Positions 1-6,664 of a DNA stretch of 8,563 nucleotides are shown here, piece after piece (the first letter of the stretch is position 1; each line of letters starts with the position of its first letter). The DNA is from a bacterium. Its GTDB lineage: Bacteria; Eremiobacterota; Eremiobacteria; Baltobacterales; Baltobacteraceae. The DNA lies in contig JAJXXM010000158.1 of the NCBI GenBank assembly GCA_021781095.1, positions 1 through 8,563 on the forward strand. Reading direction: 5' to 3'. The notes beneath the pieces are model-generated. The model was given only the letters and a program-made list of their open reading frames with translations, was not told the origin of the DNA and made no database searches. The position numbers were made by a program, and so were the translations under genes.

Positions 1-1140
1 GCCGATATCGAGTTTCGTTATCTGATATTGCTGGTGGTAACTCCGCCCGAAATTCGAACTCGTCGAACTCGTCACCGTGTAGTTTCCGCTCGCATTGGGA
101 TAATAGAACGCGGATCCGTAGAGGCTGAGCCCCGGCGTGAGATTGGGAAGTTTTTCAACGCCGACGCCGAGACCGGTGAGGCGTGGATACCCGTAGTTAT
201 TGCCGGTGCTCAAGTACCCGAGACCGACGTACACGAGCGGCTTCGCCACCTGGTACTCTAAACGAACGTCGAGCGTCCGCTGTTGGGCGAGAAAGACCGG
301 CGCGATCGCGGTGCCGCCGTCGATGGTTGCGAACTGCGTGTAGTGGTTGCCGTACGCATCGGCGATTTGGCTGCTGGTGAGATAGAACTCTTGACCGTAG
401 TTCACTTTCACGGCGATCGGCGAATGTTTGAATTTATAGACGCCGGCGGCGAGGTAGGAGGACGGGCAATAGCCGCCCGCGGCAAATTCGTTGTGATTTT
501 GCGGCATCCAGGCTGCGGCTTGGACGAAGCCGTTGTAGCCCGTCGGCGCGGGGACCGGCGTCGGCGACGCGGTCGGCGTCGGTGCGGCGGTCGGTTCTTC
601 GGTCGGAACCGCAGTCGGCTCCGCACTCGGCATCGGTGTCGGCGGAATGTAGCGCACGACGACGATCTGCCGCCCCGGAACCCATTTCACATAGGCGCCC
701 ATCGCCTCGGAGAGCACGCGCACCGGCACGAGTAAAACGCCGTGGTAGAGCATCGGCGGCACGTCGAGCGGGCGCGTTTCGCCGTTAATCACCACCTGGT
801 GCACGCCGAGCGTCACCGAGATGCTGACGCCGGGTTTTACTGCGGTAAAGGTCTTACCGTCGCTCGAGACCGAGACGGTCGCACCCATTTGCTCGAACAT
901 GCTGCGAAGAGGAACGTACATGTGGCCGTCCTTCACGATTGCCGCGAGGACGCGGTTCCGCTTGAGAATATCGGGGCGCGCGTAGACCGTGTGGTCGTTA
1001 TAGAGGATCGGGTATGCACCCGAGGGGGGAGCTCCGAAGCCCGAGGGGTCCGTCGCGGCATGCGCCACGGTACCGAGAGCGCAGAGAAGCAACGCAGAGA
1101 GCGAGGCAAAGGCGAGCCGATGGAGCCGCGAGGCCTTCAT
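1..1140 (-). CDS. Secreted stalk-domain (copper amine oxidase N-like) protein with beta-rich C-terminal part, 3'-truncated
   Basis: The reading frame is open from an ATG at 1140 to the window edge (380 residues, no stop). Residues 1-28 form a signal peptide: basic start, hydrophobic core, cleavage likely after AHA. Residues about 42-165 carry two copies of a pattern typical of copper-amine-oxidase-N/stalk domains: MYVPLRSMFEQMGATVSV (74-91) and LLVPVRVLSEAMGAYVKW (136-153). A Pro/Thr/Ala/Glu-rich linker covers about 165-200. The rest is Tyr/Gly-rich with alternating hydrophobic stretches such as PLVYVGLGYLSTGNNYGYP, suggesting strands of an outer-membrane barrel. Role unknown; I infer an envelope protein with a periplasmic or surface-binding N-terminal domain. 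No catalytic residues of amine oxidase are expected in this domain type. Start is uncertain: no clear Shine-Dalgarno precedes 1140, and an in-frame ATG at 1170 would add 10 residues, but the 1140 start gives the cleaner signal peptide. It is divergent from the membrane-protein gene at 1227. Confidence 0.85.
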   Translation of the reverse strand, partial: MKASRLHRLAFASLSALLLCALGTVAHAATDPSGFGAPPSGAYPILYNDHTVYARPDILKRNRVLAAIVKDGHMYVPLRSMFEQMGATVSVSSDGKTFTAVKPGVSISVTLGVHQVVINGETRPLDVPPMLYHGVLLVPVRVLSEAMGAYVKWVPGRQIVVVRYIPPTPMPSAEPTAVPTEEPTAAPTPTASPTPVPAPTGYNGFVQAAAWMPQNHNEFAAGGYCPSSYLAAGVYKFKHSPIAVKVNYGQEFYLTSSQIADAYGNHYTQFATIDGGTAIAPVFLAQQRTLDVRLEYQVAKPLVYVGLGYLSTGNNYGYPRLTGLGVGVEKLPNLTPGLSLYGSAFYYPNASGNYTVTSSTSSNFGRSYHQQYQITKLDIG

Positions 1141-1226
1141 CGAAATGGGTAGGGGAGGGCATGTTTCCATAAGACCCACAGTGTACCGGGAACGAGCGCG
1201 CGCCGTCTGAGCAATACAGACCAGCG

Positions 1227-1859
1227 ATGGGAACCTTTGACGAAGCCGCCCCGTTGTGGCAGAGTGAGAAGAACGTGAGAAACCGGCTCCACCTTCGCGC
1301 CTTCGCAACGACCAATGCAAGCATTCGATTGCTTGCGTTGCTTGCGTTTGGGCTGCTGGGAGCGGCCGGCGCGCACGCGCTCGTCTTTGGAAACGGCCAT
1401 CAAATCGGCGGCGGCCTGCACGGCCAACTCATCGATGTCCTCTTTGGGGCGAGTGCGTTCGCCGCGCTCATCGTCGCAGCGAAATCGCTCTGCGGCGGAC
1501 GCCTCTGTGCCGACGGTGGAGCGCTTGCGGCGACGCTACGCACGGCGCTTCCTTCGCTGCGCGCGACAATTTTCTCCGCTGGTGCCTGGTTCGCCGCCAT
1601 CGAATCTTGCGAGCGTGCGCATGGGATGCCGCTACTCGCGATTGCGCTCGCCATCGTCGCCGTCTGCGCGCTGCTCGTCGGCGGATCGCGCCTCGCCGTC
1701 CACGCCCTGCGCGCCGCACGCTTACTGCTCGTTGCATCGCTCGACACGCAGGGCTCGCCCACGCCCTCTCCACGCCGGCCCGTGCCGCAACGGCAACGTG
1801 CCCGCTCGGTCGCGCTTCGGCGCCACCTCTTCTCCCGGCCGCCTCCCGTCACGGCATAA
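1227..1859 (+). CDS. Small polytopic membrane protein of unknown function, upstream of the TonB receptor
   Basis: I do not recognise this protein (210 residues from the ATG). Four hydrophobic segments are visible: about 34-52, 68-86, 112-128 and 134-153. The loop after the second holds two cysteines (CGGRLC, 89-94) and the third segment ends in WFAAIESCERAH, with acidic, Cys and His residues at the membrane edge. The last 35 residues are Pro/Arg-rich and probably disordered. The gene ends 69 bp before the TonB-dependent receptor on the same strand, so co-transcription is likely and a role in the same uptake system is an inference. The start is undecided. ATG 1227 gives the longest frame but has no Shine-Dalgarno. 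GTG 1275 follows the purine-rich GAGAAG at short spacing and would place the basic VRNRLHLR directly before the first helix. The hydrophobic pattern and codon choice look like real coding sequence. Confidence 0.68.
   Translation: MGTFDEAAPLWQSEKNVRNRLHLRAFATTNASIRLLALLAFGLLGAAGAHALVFGNGHQIGGGLHGQLIDVLFGASAFAALIVAAKSLCGGRLCADGGALAATLRTALPSLRATIFSAGAWFAAIESCERAHGMPLLAIALAIVAVCALLVGGSRLAVHALRAARLLLVASLDTQGSPTPSPRRPVPQRQRARSVALRRHLFSRPPPVTA
1229..1256 (+). promoter_or_regulatory. Possible ECF-sigma-type promoter
   Basis: GGGAACC (1229-1235) is followed, 17 nt after its GGGAAC core (1229-1234), by CGTTG (1252-1256). This resembles the GGAAC...CGTT pattern of many extracytoplasmic-function sigma factors, which often drive TonB-receptor genes. 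If real, transcription would start near 1262. The upstream ATG at 1227 could then not be used, which would favour a GTG start at 1275. Short degenerate motifs of this kind occur by chance in GC-rich DNA, so this is a weak call. Confidence 0.22.
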
Positions 1860-1916
1860 CCTCGCGCGCGCGATCGCGCCCGAGGAGACCGCCATACGTA
1901 GTTTTCGCTTTCTGAT

Positions 1917-1921
1917 GGGAG
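1917..1921 (+). promoter_or_regulatory. Shine-Dalgarno of the TonB receptor
   Basis: GGGAG lies 7 nt before ATG 1929. It supports this ATG as the start and agrees with the signal peptide beginning there. Confidence 0.6.
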
Positions 1922-1928
1922 TCTTTTC

Positions 1929-4229
1929 ATGTCGTCATTCCGACGTTGGGGCACGTGCCTCGCGATCGTTCTTACCTGTATCGTCGCGCCGATCGCGGCG
2001 ATGGCATCTACCACCGGTGAAATTCGCGGAACGGTAACCGCGCACGGCAAGCCGCTCGCCGACGCGCACGTTATGCTGATGGGCGAGGGACGCCGGTACA
2101 TGCGCATCACCGGCGCCGACGGATCCTTTGCGATCTTTCGCATTCCATTCGGGCACTATCGCTTGATGGCGATGCGCGTCGGTTTGGCGATGCAATCGCG
2201 CGAGATCGATCTCCACAGCGGAGAGGTCCTCCGGCTTCGGATCGCATTGCATAAACTCTCGACCATCATCGTCACCAAAGTCGTCGCCAACCAAAGCGCC
2301 TCCGGGACGCCCGTCGCATCGACGACGATCGATCGCGCGCAAATCAAGACGTTGCCGACGAATAATAGTTTGAACAGCATCGTGCAGACCGTTCCCGGCA
2401 TCGTCGCCTTTTCGTACAACGAACCGGTCGCGCACGGGTTTCATGGGCTCACCTACGAGATCGACGGCGTCCCGCTTCCCCAAGGAACGTCGTCGAATTT
2501 CTCGGAGTTGATCGATCCGAAGAACGTCTCGTCGGTCGAGGTGCTCACCGGAGCGATGCCCGCGGAATACGGCGGCAGCCGCATCGGTGCGGTGGTCAAT
2601 ATCGTCACGAAGCGCCTGCTCGATCTCCCACCCGGCCTGCATACGCGCATCAGCGGCGGCATCGGCAACCAGGGGATGGGCATGGCCTCACTCGATGAGA
2701 CGGCGCGTTTCGGAAAGACCGACATCTTCTTCAGCACCAATAACCAACGAACCGATCGCGGAATCGACACGCCGACCTACACGCCGATCCACGACCAGAG
2801 CTCGCTCGCCGATCAGTTCTTTCGCATGGTCGAGCACCCCGACGAGCGTACCTCGCTCGCGTTCACCTTCTCCAACCAACTCGCGCAATTTCAAATTCCC
2901 ATCAATACCGATCCCAATAATCCCAACGATCCCATCGTCAGCGTTCCGGGAACCGACGACGTCCAGCGCGAGTACGACCGTTTCGTTAACGCCGCGTTTT
3001 CACGCTACACAAAAAAGGGGAATGGGTATCTACAGATCGTTCCTTGGTTTCGCTCCTCGCGCGTCGTCTATGCCGGCGATCTCGCCAACGACGTTCTCGG
3101 CACCCAACCCAACCCCAACGGTCCCGGAACGATTAGCAACATTGGGTTGAACCAGGATCGCTTCGTTTCGTACGTCGGCCTCCGCGTGGCGAATCTGGTG
3201 ACTTCACGGCATCACGCGATAAAATACGGACTCGACCTACAACGCGCGAGCTTTCAAGGAAGCCAAACCTTCGCGCAGCTCGGGCTTCCCAATGCGAGCA
3301 CGTCGCAGGGGCAGGCGGGTTCGGAGACCGGGCTCTACATCGAAGATTCCTGGCAGCCGAGTAAGCCGCTCTCGTTCGATTACGGCGTACGGTGGGATAC
3401 GTCGCACGGATACGTCTCCGGCTCGCAGATCAGTCCGCGCGTCGGCGTCAACTATGCCGTCGACGGCAAAAACATCCTGCACGCCTACTACGGGCGCTTC
3501 TACGCACCGCCGCAACTCGAGGACACGCGAGCCGCTTGCGTGGTGCTCCAGGGCTGCACCACGACGCCTACGTACAATCTCAAACCCGAATTCGATAGCT
3601 ACTACGAAGCGGGGTTCCGCCACATCTTTAACCCGCGCTTGACCGGTTCGATCGACTTCTGGTTTCGGAACGTCGCCAACGTCCTCGATACCACGCAATT
3701 ACTCAACACGCCGCTCTTCGCGGTCTACAACAACACCGTCGGGCAAGCGCACGGGATCGATATTCACCTCGCGGGACACGATCTTCGCAACGTCAATTCG
3801 TGGTTTCTATCGAGCACGATCTCGCAATCGCTCGCCGGCGGCATCTCGGGTTCGACGTTTCTTTTCCCGCCCAACCAGCCCACATACCCGCTTCAACTCG
3901 AAGACCACTCGCAAACCGTTTCGGCAAACGGAGCGTTTACGCACCGATTCGGCCGCAAGCTTCGAAATTTCGCGACGTTACAGACGGTCTACGGAACGGG
4001 CTTCCCGGTTCAATTTCAGAACGGGAGCGGACTGCTTCCAACCCACCTCACCTTCGATTTCGGCATCGGCCAACAACTGCCCACCGGAAACGGGAAACAC
4101 CTCACGGCAACGCTGGAGATCGACAACCTCCTCAACCATCAGTACATCATCAAAATGGCGAACGGCTTCAATACCACGCAAATTGCAAACGGCCGCACCG
4201 TGATGCTCAAACTCTCGGAGACGCTCTAA
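1929..4229 (+). CDS. TonB-dependent outer-membrane receptor with carboxypeptidase-regulatory-like N-terminal domain
   Basis: A complete 766-residue receptor for energised uptake across the outer membrane. Residues 1-26 are a signal peptide (cleavage after AMA). Residues about 29-108 form a carboxypeptidase-regulatory-like beta-sandwich (GEIRGTVTAHGKPLADAHV, then TGADGSFAIFRIPFGHYRL). A TonB-box-like STIIVTK lies at 111-117. The plug spans about 125-229, with IDGVPLP (178-184), VEVLTGAMPAEYGG (203-216) and AVVNIVTK (221-228). The remainder is a large beta-barrel with typical late motifs such as AYYGRFYAPPQLE. The ATG follows GGGAG (1917-1921) at 7-nt spacing, which supports this start. The final residues are KLSETL; barrels usually end in Phe or Trp, so the assembly signal is unusual. 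The substrate is unknown and nothing nearby identifies it. It is probably co-transcribed with the membrane protein ending at 1859 and converges on hemQ, from which it is separated by the repeat cluster. Confidence 0.95.
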   Translation: MSSFRRWGTCLAIVLTCIVAPIAAMASTTGEIRGTVTAHGKPLADAHVMLMGEGRRYMRITGADGSFAIFRIPFGHYRLMAMRVGLAMQSREIDLHSGEVLRLRIALHKLSTIIVTKVVANQSASGTPVASTTIDRAQIKTLPTNNSLNSIVQTVPGIVAFSYNEPVAHGFHGLTYEIDGVPLPQGTSSNFSELIDPKNVSSVEVLTGAMPAEYGGSRIGAVVNIVTKRLLDLPPGLHTRISGGIGNQGMGMASLDETARFGKTDIFFSTNNQRTDRGIDTPTYTPIHDQSSLADQFFRMVEHPDERTSLAFTFSNQLAQFQIPINTDPNNPNDPIVSVPGTDDVQREYDRFVNAAFSRYTKKGNGYLQIVPWFRSSRVVYAGDLANDVLGTQPNPNGPGTISNIGLNQDRFVSYVGLRVANLVTSRHHAIKYGLDLQRASFQGSQTFAQLGLPNASTSQGQAGSETGLYIEDSWQPSKPLSFDYGVRWDTSHGYVSGSQISPRVGVNYAVDGKNILHAYYGRFYAPPQLEDTRAACVVLQGCTTTPTYNLKPEFDSYYEAGFRHIFNPRLTGSIDFWFRNVANVLDTTQLLNTPLFAVYNNTVGQAHGIDIHLAGHDLRNVNSWFLSSTISQSLAGGISGSTFLFPPNQPTYPLQLEDHSQTVSANGAFTHRFGRKLRNFATLQTVYGTGFPVQFQNGSGLLPTHLTFDFGIGQQLPTGNGKHLTATLEIDNLLNHQYIIKMANGFNTTQIANGRTVMLKLSETL

Positions 4230-4243
4230 CGCCGATCTCGTTT

Positions 4244-4280
4244 GTCATTCCGAGTAGCCCCCGCAGGGGGCGTATCGAGG
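4244..4280 (+). repeat. Forward repeat unit F1
   Basis: GTCATTCCGAGTA, then a 6-bp stem GCCCCC/GGGGGC with loop GCA, then GTATCGAGG. It lies 15 bp after the TonB receptor stop codon. Confidence 0.85.
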
Positions 4281-4300
4281 AACGCCCTCCCCCAACAACG

Positions 4301-4403
4301 TGCGGCGCCTCGATACGCTTCCCTTGTCATTCCGAGTAGCCAGCTTCGCTTGTCATTCCGAGTAGCCCCCGCAGGGGGCGTATCGAGGAACGCCTTCCCC
4401 AAC
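4301..4403 (+). repeat. 103-bp direct repeat, copy 1
   Basis: Identical by eye to 4464-4566, offset 163 bp. It contains a truncated reverse arm, an isolated forward arm and a full forward unit. This suggests tandem duplication of a 163-bp block. Confidence 0.85.
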
Positions 4404-4451
4404 GTCGTGCGGCGCCTCGATACGCTTCCTTCGGAAGCTACTCGGCATGAC
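4352..4451. repeat. 100-bp composite: forward unit, 26-bp spacer, reverse unit (copy 1)
   Basis: Forward unit 4352-4388 (stem GCCCCC/GGGGGC, loop GCA), a 26-bp spacer rich in CCTTCCCC, and reverse unit 4415-4451 (stem GCTTCC/GGAAGC, loop TTC). The same head-to-head layout recurs at 4515-4614, so the pair with its spacer behaves as one composite element, as in BIMEs. Confidence 0.85.
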
Positions 4452-4463
4452 AACGGCTCGGCA

Positions 4464-4566
4464 TGCGGCGCCTCGATACGCTTCCCTTGTCATTCCGAGT
4501 AGCCAGCTTCGCTTGTCATTCCGAGTAGCCCCCGCAGGGGGCGTATCGAGGAACGCCTTCCCCAAC
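4464..4566 (+). repeat. 103-bp direct repeat, copy 2
   Basis: Second copy of 4301-4403, with no mismatch found by eye. Perfect identity implies recent duplication or continuing exchange between the copies. Confidence 0.85.
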
Positions 4567-4614
4567 AACGTGCGGCGCCTCGATACGCTTCCTGCGGAAG
4601 CTACTCGGCGTGAC
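4515..4614. repeat. 100-bp composite: forward unit, 26-bp spacer, reverse unit (copy 2)
   Basis: Same layout as 4352-4451. The reverse unit 4578-4614 has stem GCTTCC/GGAAGC but loop TGC instead of TTC, and its arm ends CGGCGTGAC instead of CGGCATGAC. Confidence 0.85.
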
Positions 4615-4633
4615 AACGGCTCTGCGTGCGGCG

Positions 4634-4670
4634 CCTCGATACGCTTCCTTCGGAAGCTACTCGGCGTGAC
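4634..4670 (-). repeat. Reverse repeat unit R3
   Basis: CCTCGATAC, stem GCTTCC/GGAAGC with loop TTC, then TACTCGGCGTGAC. It is not paired with a forward unit. Confidence 0.8.
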
Positions 4671-4703
4671 AACGGGGCCTACTCGGCGTGACAACCTCCG
4701 GCG

Positions 4704-4740
4704 CCTCGATACGGCGCTTGCAGCGCCTACTCGGCGTGAC
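4704..4740 (-). repeat. Reverse repeat unit R4 with changed stem
   Basis: CCTCGATAC, stem GGCGCT/AGCGCC with loop TGC, then TACTCGGCGTGAC. The stem differs from R1-R3 on both sides in a way that keeps base pairing. Confidence 0.85.
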
Positions 4741-4751
4741 AACCTCCGGCG

Positions 4752-4790
4752 CCTCGATACGGCCGCTTGCAGCGGCCTACTCGGCGTGAC
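4752..4790 (-). repeat. Reverse repeat unit R5 with longer stem
   Basis: Same arms as R4. The stem is GGCCGCT/AGCGGCC, 7 bp with loop TGC: one extra pair was gained on both sides at once. Confidence 0.85.
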
Positions 4791-4834
4791 ATTGGCGCCT
4801 ACTCGGCGTGACATTGGCGCCTACTCGGCGTGAC
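4791..4834 (-). repeat. Two tandem 22-bp copies of the isolated outer arm
   Basis: 4791-4812 and 4813-4834 are identical 22-mers. Each holds GGCGCC followed by TACTCGGCGTGAC, i.e. the outer arm with only the tail of a stem. A similar isolated arm lies at 4677-4692. These are truncated modules amplified in tandem. Confidence 0.85.
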
Positions 4835-4838
4835 AACC

Positions 4839-4864
4839 TCCGGCGCTAGTCCTCGAGCGCCGGA
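4839..4864 (-). terminator. Hairpin spanning the hemQ stop codon
   Basis: CCGGCGC (4840-4846) and GCGCCGG (4857-4863) pair perfectly, with one further T-A pair outside, around a 10-nt loop that includes part of the hemQ stop codon. There is no T-run after it on the minus strand, so it is at best part of a terminator or an mRNA 3'-end protector. Confidence 0.35.
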
Positions 4865-5688
4865 ACCGAATCTCCATCGAGAAAAACACCGAGCTGCGCG
4901 GGCGAAAACTGAACTCCGCTCCAGAACGAACCGAACTCACCGTACTTCGCGCTCGCTTCATCGAAACGCATTTCGTAGACGATTTTCTTGAAGATCAGCG
5001 GATCGTCGGCGTAGAGATCGACGCCCCACTCGAAATCGTCGTAGCCGATCGATCCCGAGATCACCTGCGTGAGTTTGCCGGCGTAGGTCCTTCCGATCAG
5101 GCCGTGTTCGTGCATCATCTTCCGGCGTTCGTCGAACGGCGTCAGATACCAATTCACGCTCTCGCCGCGCCGCTTATCCATGGGATAGAAGCAAGTATAG
5201 CGGCGTCGCGGAATCTTCGCCCAAAGGCGGGGAGCGATATACGGGCTCACCGCTTGGCTCGCGAGCGCTTCGTCGAAAGCGAGGACCCACTCCTCGCTGC
5301 CTTGCTCGAGCCCGCGCGCGGCAAGATCGGCGTGAATTTTTCCCGTCGCATCGTACATGCCGACTTCGAGGACCGAGACGTACGAATCCATCGGTTCTAA
5401 AAATACGCGGAGTTCGAGCTTGTCGACGAGCATTTGCGCGTACGCGAGCCCGTCGTAACTGCGCGCGTAATGCGTGAGCATGAAGTCGCCCTTGTGCCCC
5501 ACGATCTGCGCGAGCCCGATATCGCCGTCCTCACCGGCATGCATGTGTTCGAAGAGGTCGCGAGCGCGGCCGGCAATCTTCGAACGTCGCTTTTCACCGA
5601 CGCTCTCCCAGAGCAATCGGTCGAATCGAAACATGCGGTGGAGAATCCACCAGCCCTCCAACGATTCGGGAACGCGGGGGTCACGCAT
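4846..5688 (-). CDS. hemQ: Coproheme decarboxylase HemQ (chlorite dismutase-like family)
   Basis: HemQ oxidatively decarboxylates two propionates of coproheme to give haem b, the last step of the coproporphyrin-dependent pathway, in the cytosol. The 280-residue protein has the family's strongest signatures: YPMDKRR (168-174), MHEHGLIGRTYAGK (192-205), and TQVISGSIGYDDFEWGVDLY (207-226). The catalytic Tyr is Y168, the proximal haem ligand H195, and the conserved Gln Q208. Their spacing (27 and 13) equals that of Tyr145, His172 and Gln185 in the Geobacillus enzyme as I recall it. The Gln marks HemQ; true chlorite dismutases carry an Arg on the distal side. The ATG at 5688 overlaps the panE stop by 8 bp (ATGCGTGA) and follows GAGAGAGGCG, so translation is probably coupled. 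It is the last gene of the nrdR-dut-panE-hemQ operon. The stop codon adjoins the repeat cluster. Confidence 0.95.
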   Translation of the reverse strand: MRDPRVPESLEGWWILHRMFRFDRLLWESVGEKRRSKIAGRARDLFEHMHAGEDGDIGLAQIVGHKGDFMLTHYARSYDGLAYAQMLVDKLELRVFLEPMDSYVSVLEVGMYDATGKIHADLAARGLEQGSEEWVLAFDEALASQAVSPYIAPRLWAKIPRRRYTCFYPMDKRRGESVNWYLTPFDERRKMMHEHGLIGRTYAGKLTQVISGSIGYDDFEWGVDLYADDPLIFKKIVYEMRFDEASAKYGEFGSFWSGVQFSPAQLGVFLDGDSVPALED

Positions 5689-6664
5689 GGTCGCCTCTCT
5701 CTCGCATTTTCGTGCGCTTCATCTCGGCATAGACCTCGTCGAGAAGCGCTTCCGGGCGCTCTCGATATTTCGCCCACAATTGCGGCATCTGCGCGATATC
5801 GGCGAGCACGCGCGCGTAGACGGCGTTCACCGGCGTCGGTACGCCGCAGGCGCGCCCGGCGGCGGCGACGGCTCCGCAGAGCGATTCCACTTCGTTGCGC
5901 TCGCGCCCCGAACGAAGATCGAGCAGGAGCGATGGCGGCTTCGTCCCCCGCGCCGAGGCGACGCGCCCGGCGAGGACGCGGCGCGCGATCGGGCTCGGGA
6001 GCGAGACGATGGCGAAGAGCGCGCGGACCGGATAGCGCGGCAAATCGATCGGCGTGAGGCCGAGCGCCTTCATCACATCGCGCACTTCGCGAATCGCGCG
6101 AATTTCCAGGGTGAATATTTTTTCGAACTGCACCAAACGATTCGGCAGCACGTTGAGTATGGCGCAGGATGCGTTCGCCACGATGTTGAGCGCGAGTTTG
6201 CTCCATTTGAGCGCGCGCCAATCTTCGCAGACCTTCACCGAGATGCCGGCGCTCTGAAATGTCGCGCTCAACCAGTTATAGGCCGCACCGCCGAGCGGTG
6301 CGAGCGCGAGCCCGCCCTCTTTCGCCGCGGCGACGCGCCCATCGCGATCGCGATCGACTGGAACGGTGAGCGCGGCGGCGACGACGTTGCGTTCGCCGAA
6401 TGCCGCCGCCAGAAGCTCTTCGTTCCCAATGCCGTTTTGCGGCGAGACGAAGACGCAATTCCCCGGCGCCGCAATCGCGCGCTGGAGCGTCTCGATCGCC
6501 GCGGGCGTATCGTAACTTTTCACCGCCACGATCGCGACGTCGGCATCGACGCGCGTGACGTCCTCGATCGCGCGCGGTGCGTAGGCGATCTCGACGCCGA
6601 CCGAACTCAGGCGCTCGCCCAAGAACGAACCGACGGCGCCGCGCCCGACGATATAGACCTTCAT
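5681..6664 (-). CDS. panE: 2-dehydropantoate 2-reductase (ketopantoate reductase) family, shortened N-terminal domain
   Basis: PanE reduces ketopantoate to pantoate with NADPH, for pantothenate and CoA synthesis. The 327-residue protein starts [19 protein letters not shown], with the Rossmann glycine motif GRGAVG at 7-12. It continues with VAVKSYDT (46-53) and [10 protein letters not shown] (74-83). The C-terminal domain has [12 protein letters not shown] (153-164), giving the catalytic Lys K156 and Asn N160 and N164, then PSLLLD (244-249) and NEVESL (257-262), where S245 and E258 fit the substrate-binding Ser and Glu. An oddity: only about 30 residues separate the glycine-rich helix from VAVKSYDT, where homologues usually have 55-65. 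The strands after the NADP-binding turn are therefore largely missing, and cofactor preference may differ. The ATG overlaps the dut stop by 4 bp (ATGA). A frame extension upstream of 6664 is only the shadow of dut. Identification to family is firm; to pantoate synthesis, probable. Confidence 0.85.
   Translation of the reverse strand: MKVYIVGRGAVGSFLGERLSSVGVEIAYAPRAIEDVTRVDADVAIVAVKSYDTPAAIETLQRAIAAPGNCVFVSPQNGIGNEELLAAAFGERNVVAAALTVPVDRDRDGRVAAAKEGGLALAPLGGAAYNWLSATFQSAGISVKVCEDWRALKWSKLALNIVANASCAILNVLPNRLVQFEKIFTLEIRAIREVRDVMKALGLTPIDLPRYPVRALFAIVSLPSPIARRVLAGRVASARGTKPPSLLLDLRSGRERNEVESLCGAVAAAGRACGVPTPVNAVYARVLADIAQMPQLWAKYRERPEALLDEVYAEMKRTKMRERGDHA

Larger units (their letters stand above)
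4241..4845. repeat. REP/BIME-like palindromic repeat cluster between convergent genes
   Basis: About 600 bp with no believable gene. It is built from copies of one module in both orientations. In the reverse orientation the module reads CCTCGATAC, a short hairpin, then CTACTCGGCRTGAC; forward copies are the complement, with GTCATTCCGAGTAG in place of GTCRYGCCGAGTAG. Full forward copies: 4244-4280, 4352-4388, 4515-4551. Full reverse copies: 4415-4451, 4578-4614, 4634-4670, 4704-4740, 4752-4790. Isolated arms: 4308-4317, 4326-4340, 4471-4480, 4489-4503, 4677-4692, 4795-4812 and 4817-4834. The cluster lies between the 3' ends of the TonB receptor and hemQ, the classic place for REP-type elements, and its hairpins may act as two-way terminators or mRNA stabilisers. 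No transposase is present here; such repeats usually depend on an enzyme encoded elsewhere. Confidence 0.9.

Noticed and set aside
1161..1172. Three-codon open frame (ATG...TAA) after AGGGGAGGG on the plus strand
   Set aside because: Too short to judge. The purine run could be chance, and no gene follows at a distance suggesting a leader peptide.
1868..1879. Perfect palindrome GCGCGATCGCGC before the receptor gene
   Set aside because: Built from CG repeats around GATC, common by chance in this composition; no second copy marks it as an operator.
1400..2143. 247-codon minus-strand open frame
   Set aside because: It is antisense to the membrane protein and the receptor start; its Arg/Ala/Pro-rich composition is typical of a shadow frame in GC-rich DNA.
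4226..4833. Several open frames of 75-153 codons on both strands inside the repeat cluster
   Set aside because: Their translations are only the repeat arms read through (recurring RVAPAGGVSR, RRDN, SRRV strings). They exist in several frames at once and have no start signals.
4241..4845. CRISPR array
   Set aside because: Repeats occur in both orientations, differ in their stems, and the intervals are themselves repeated rather than unique spacers. No cas gene is nearby.
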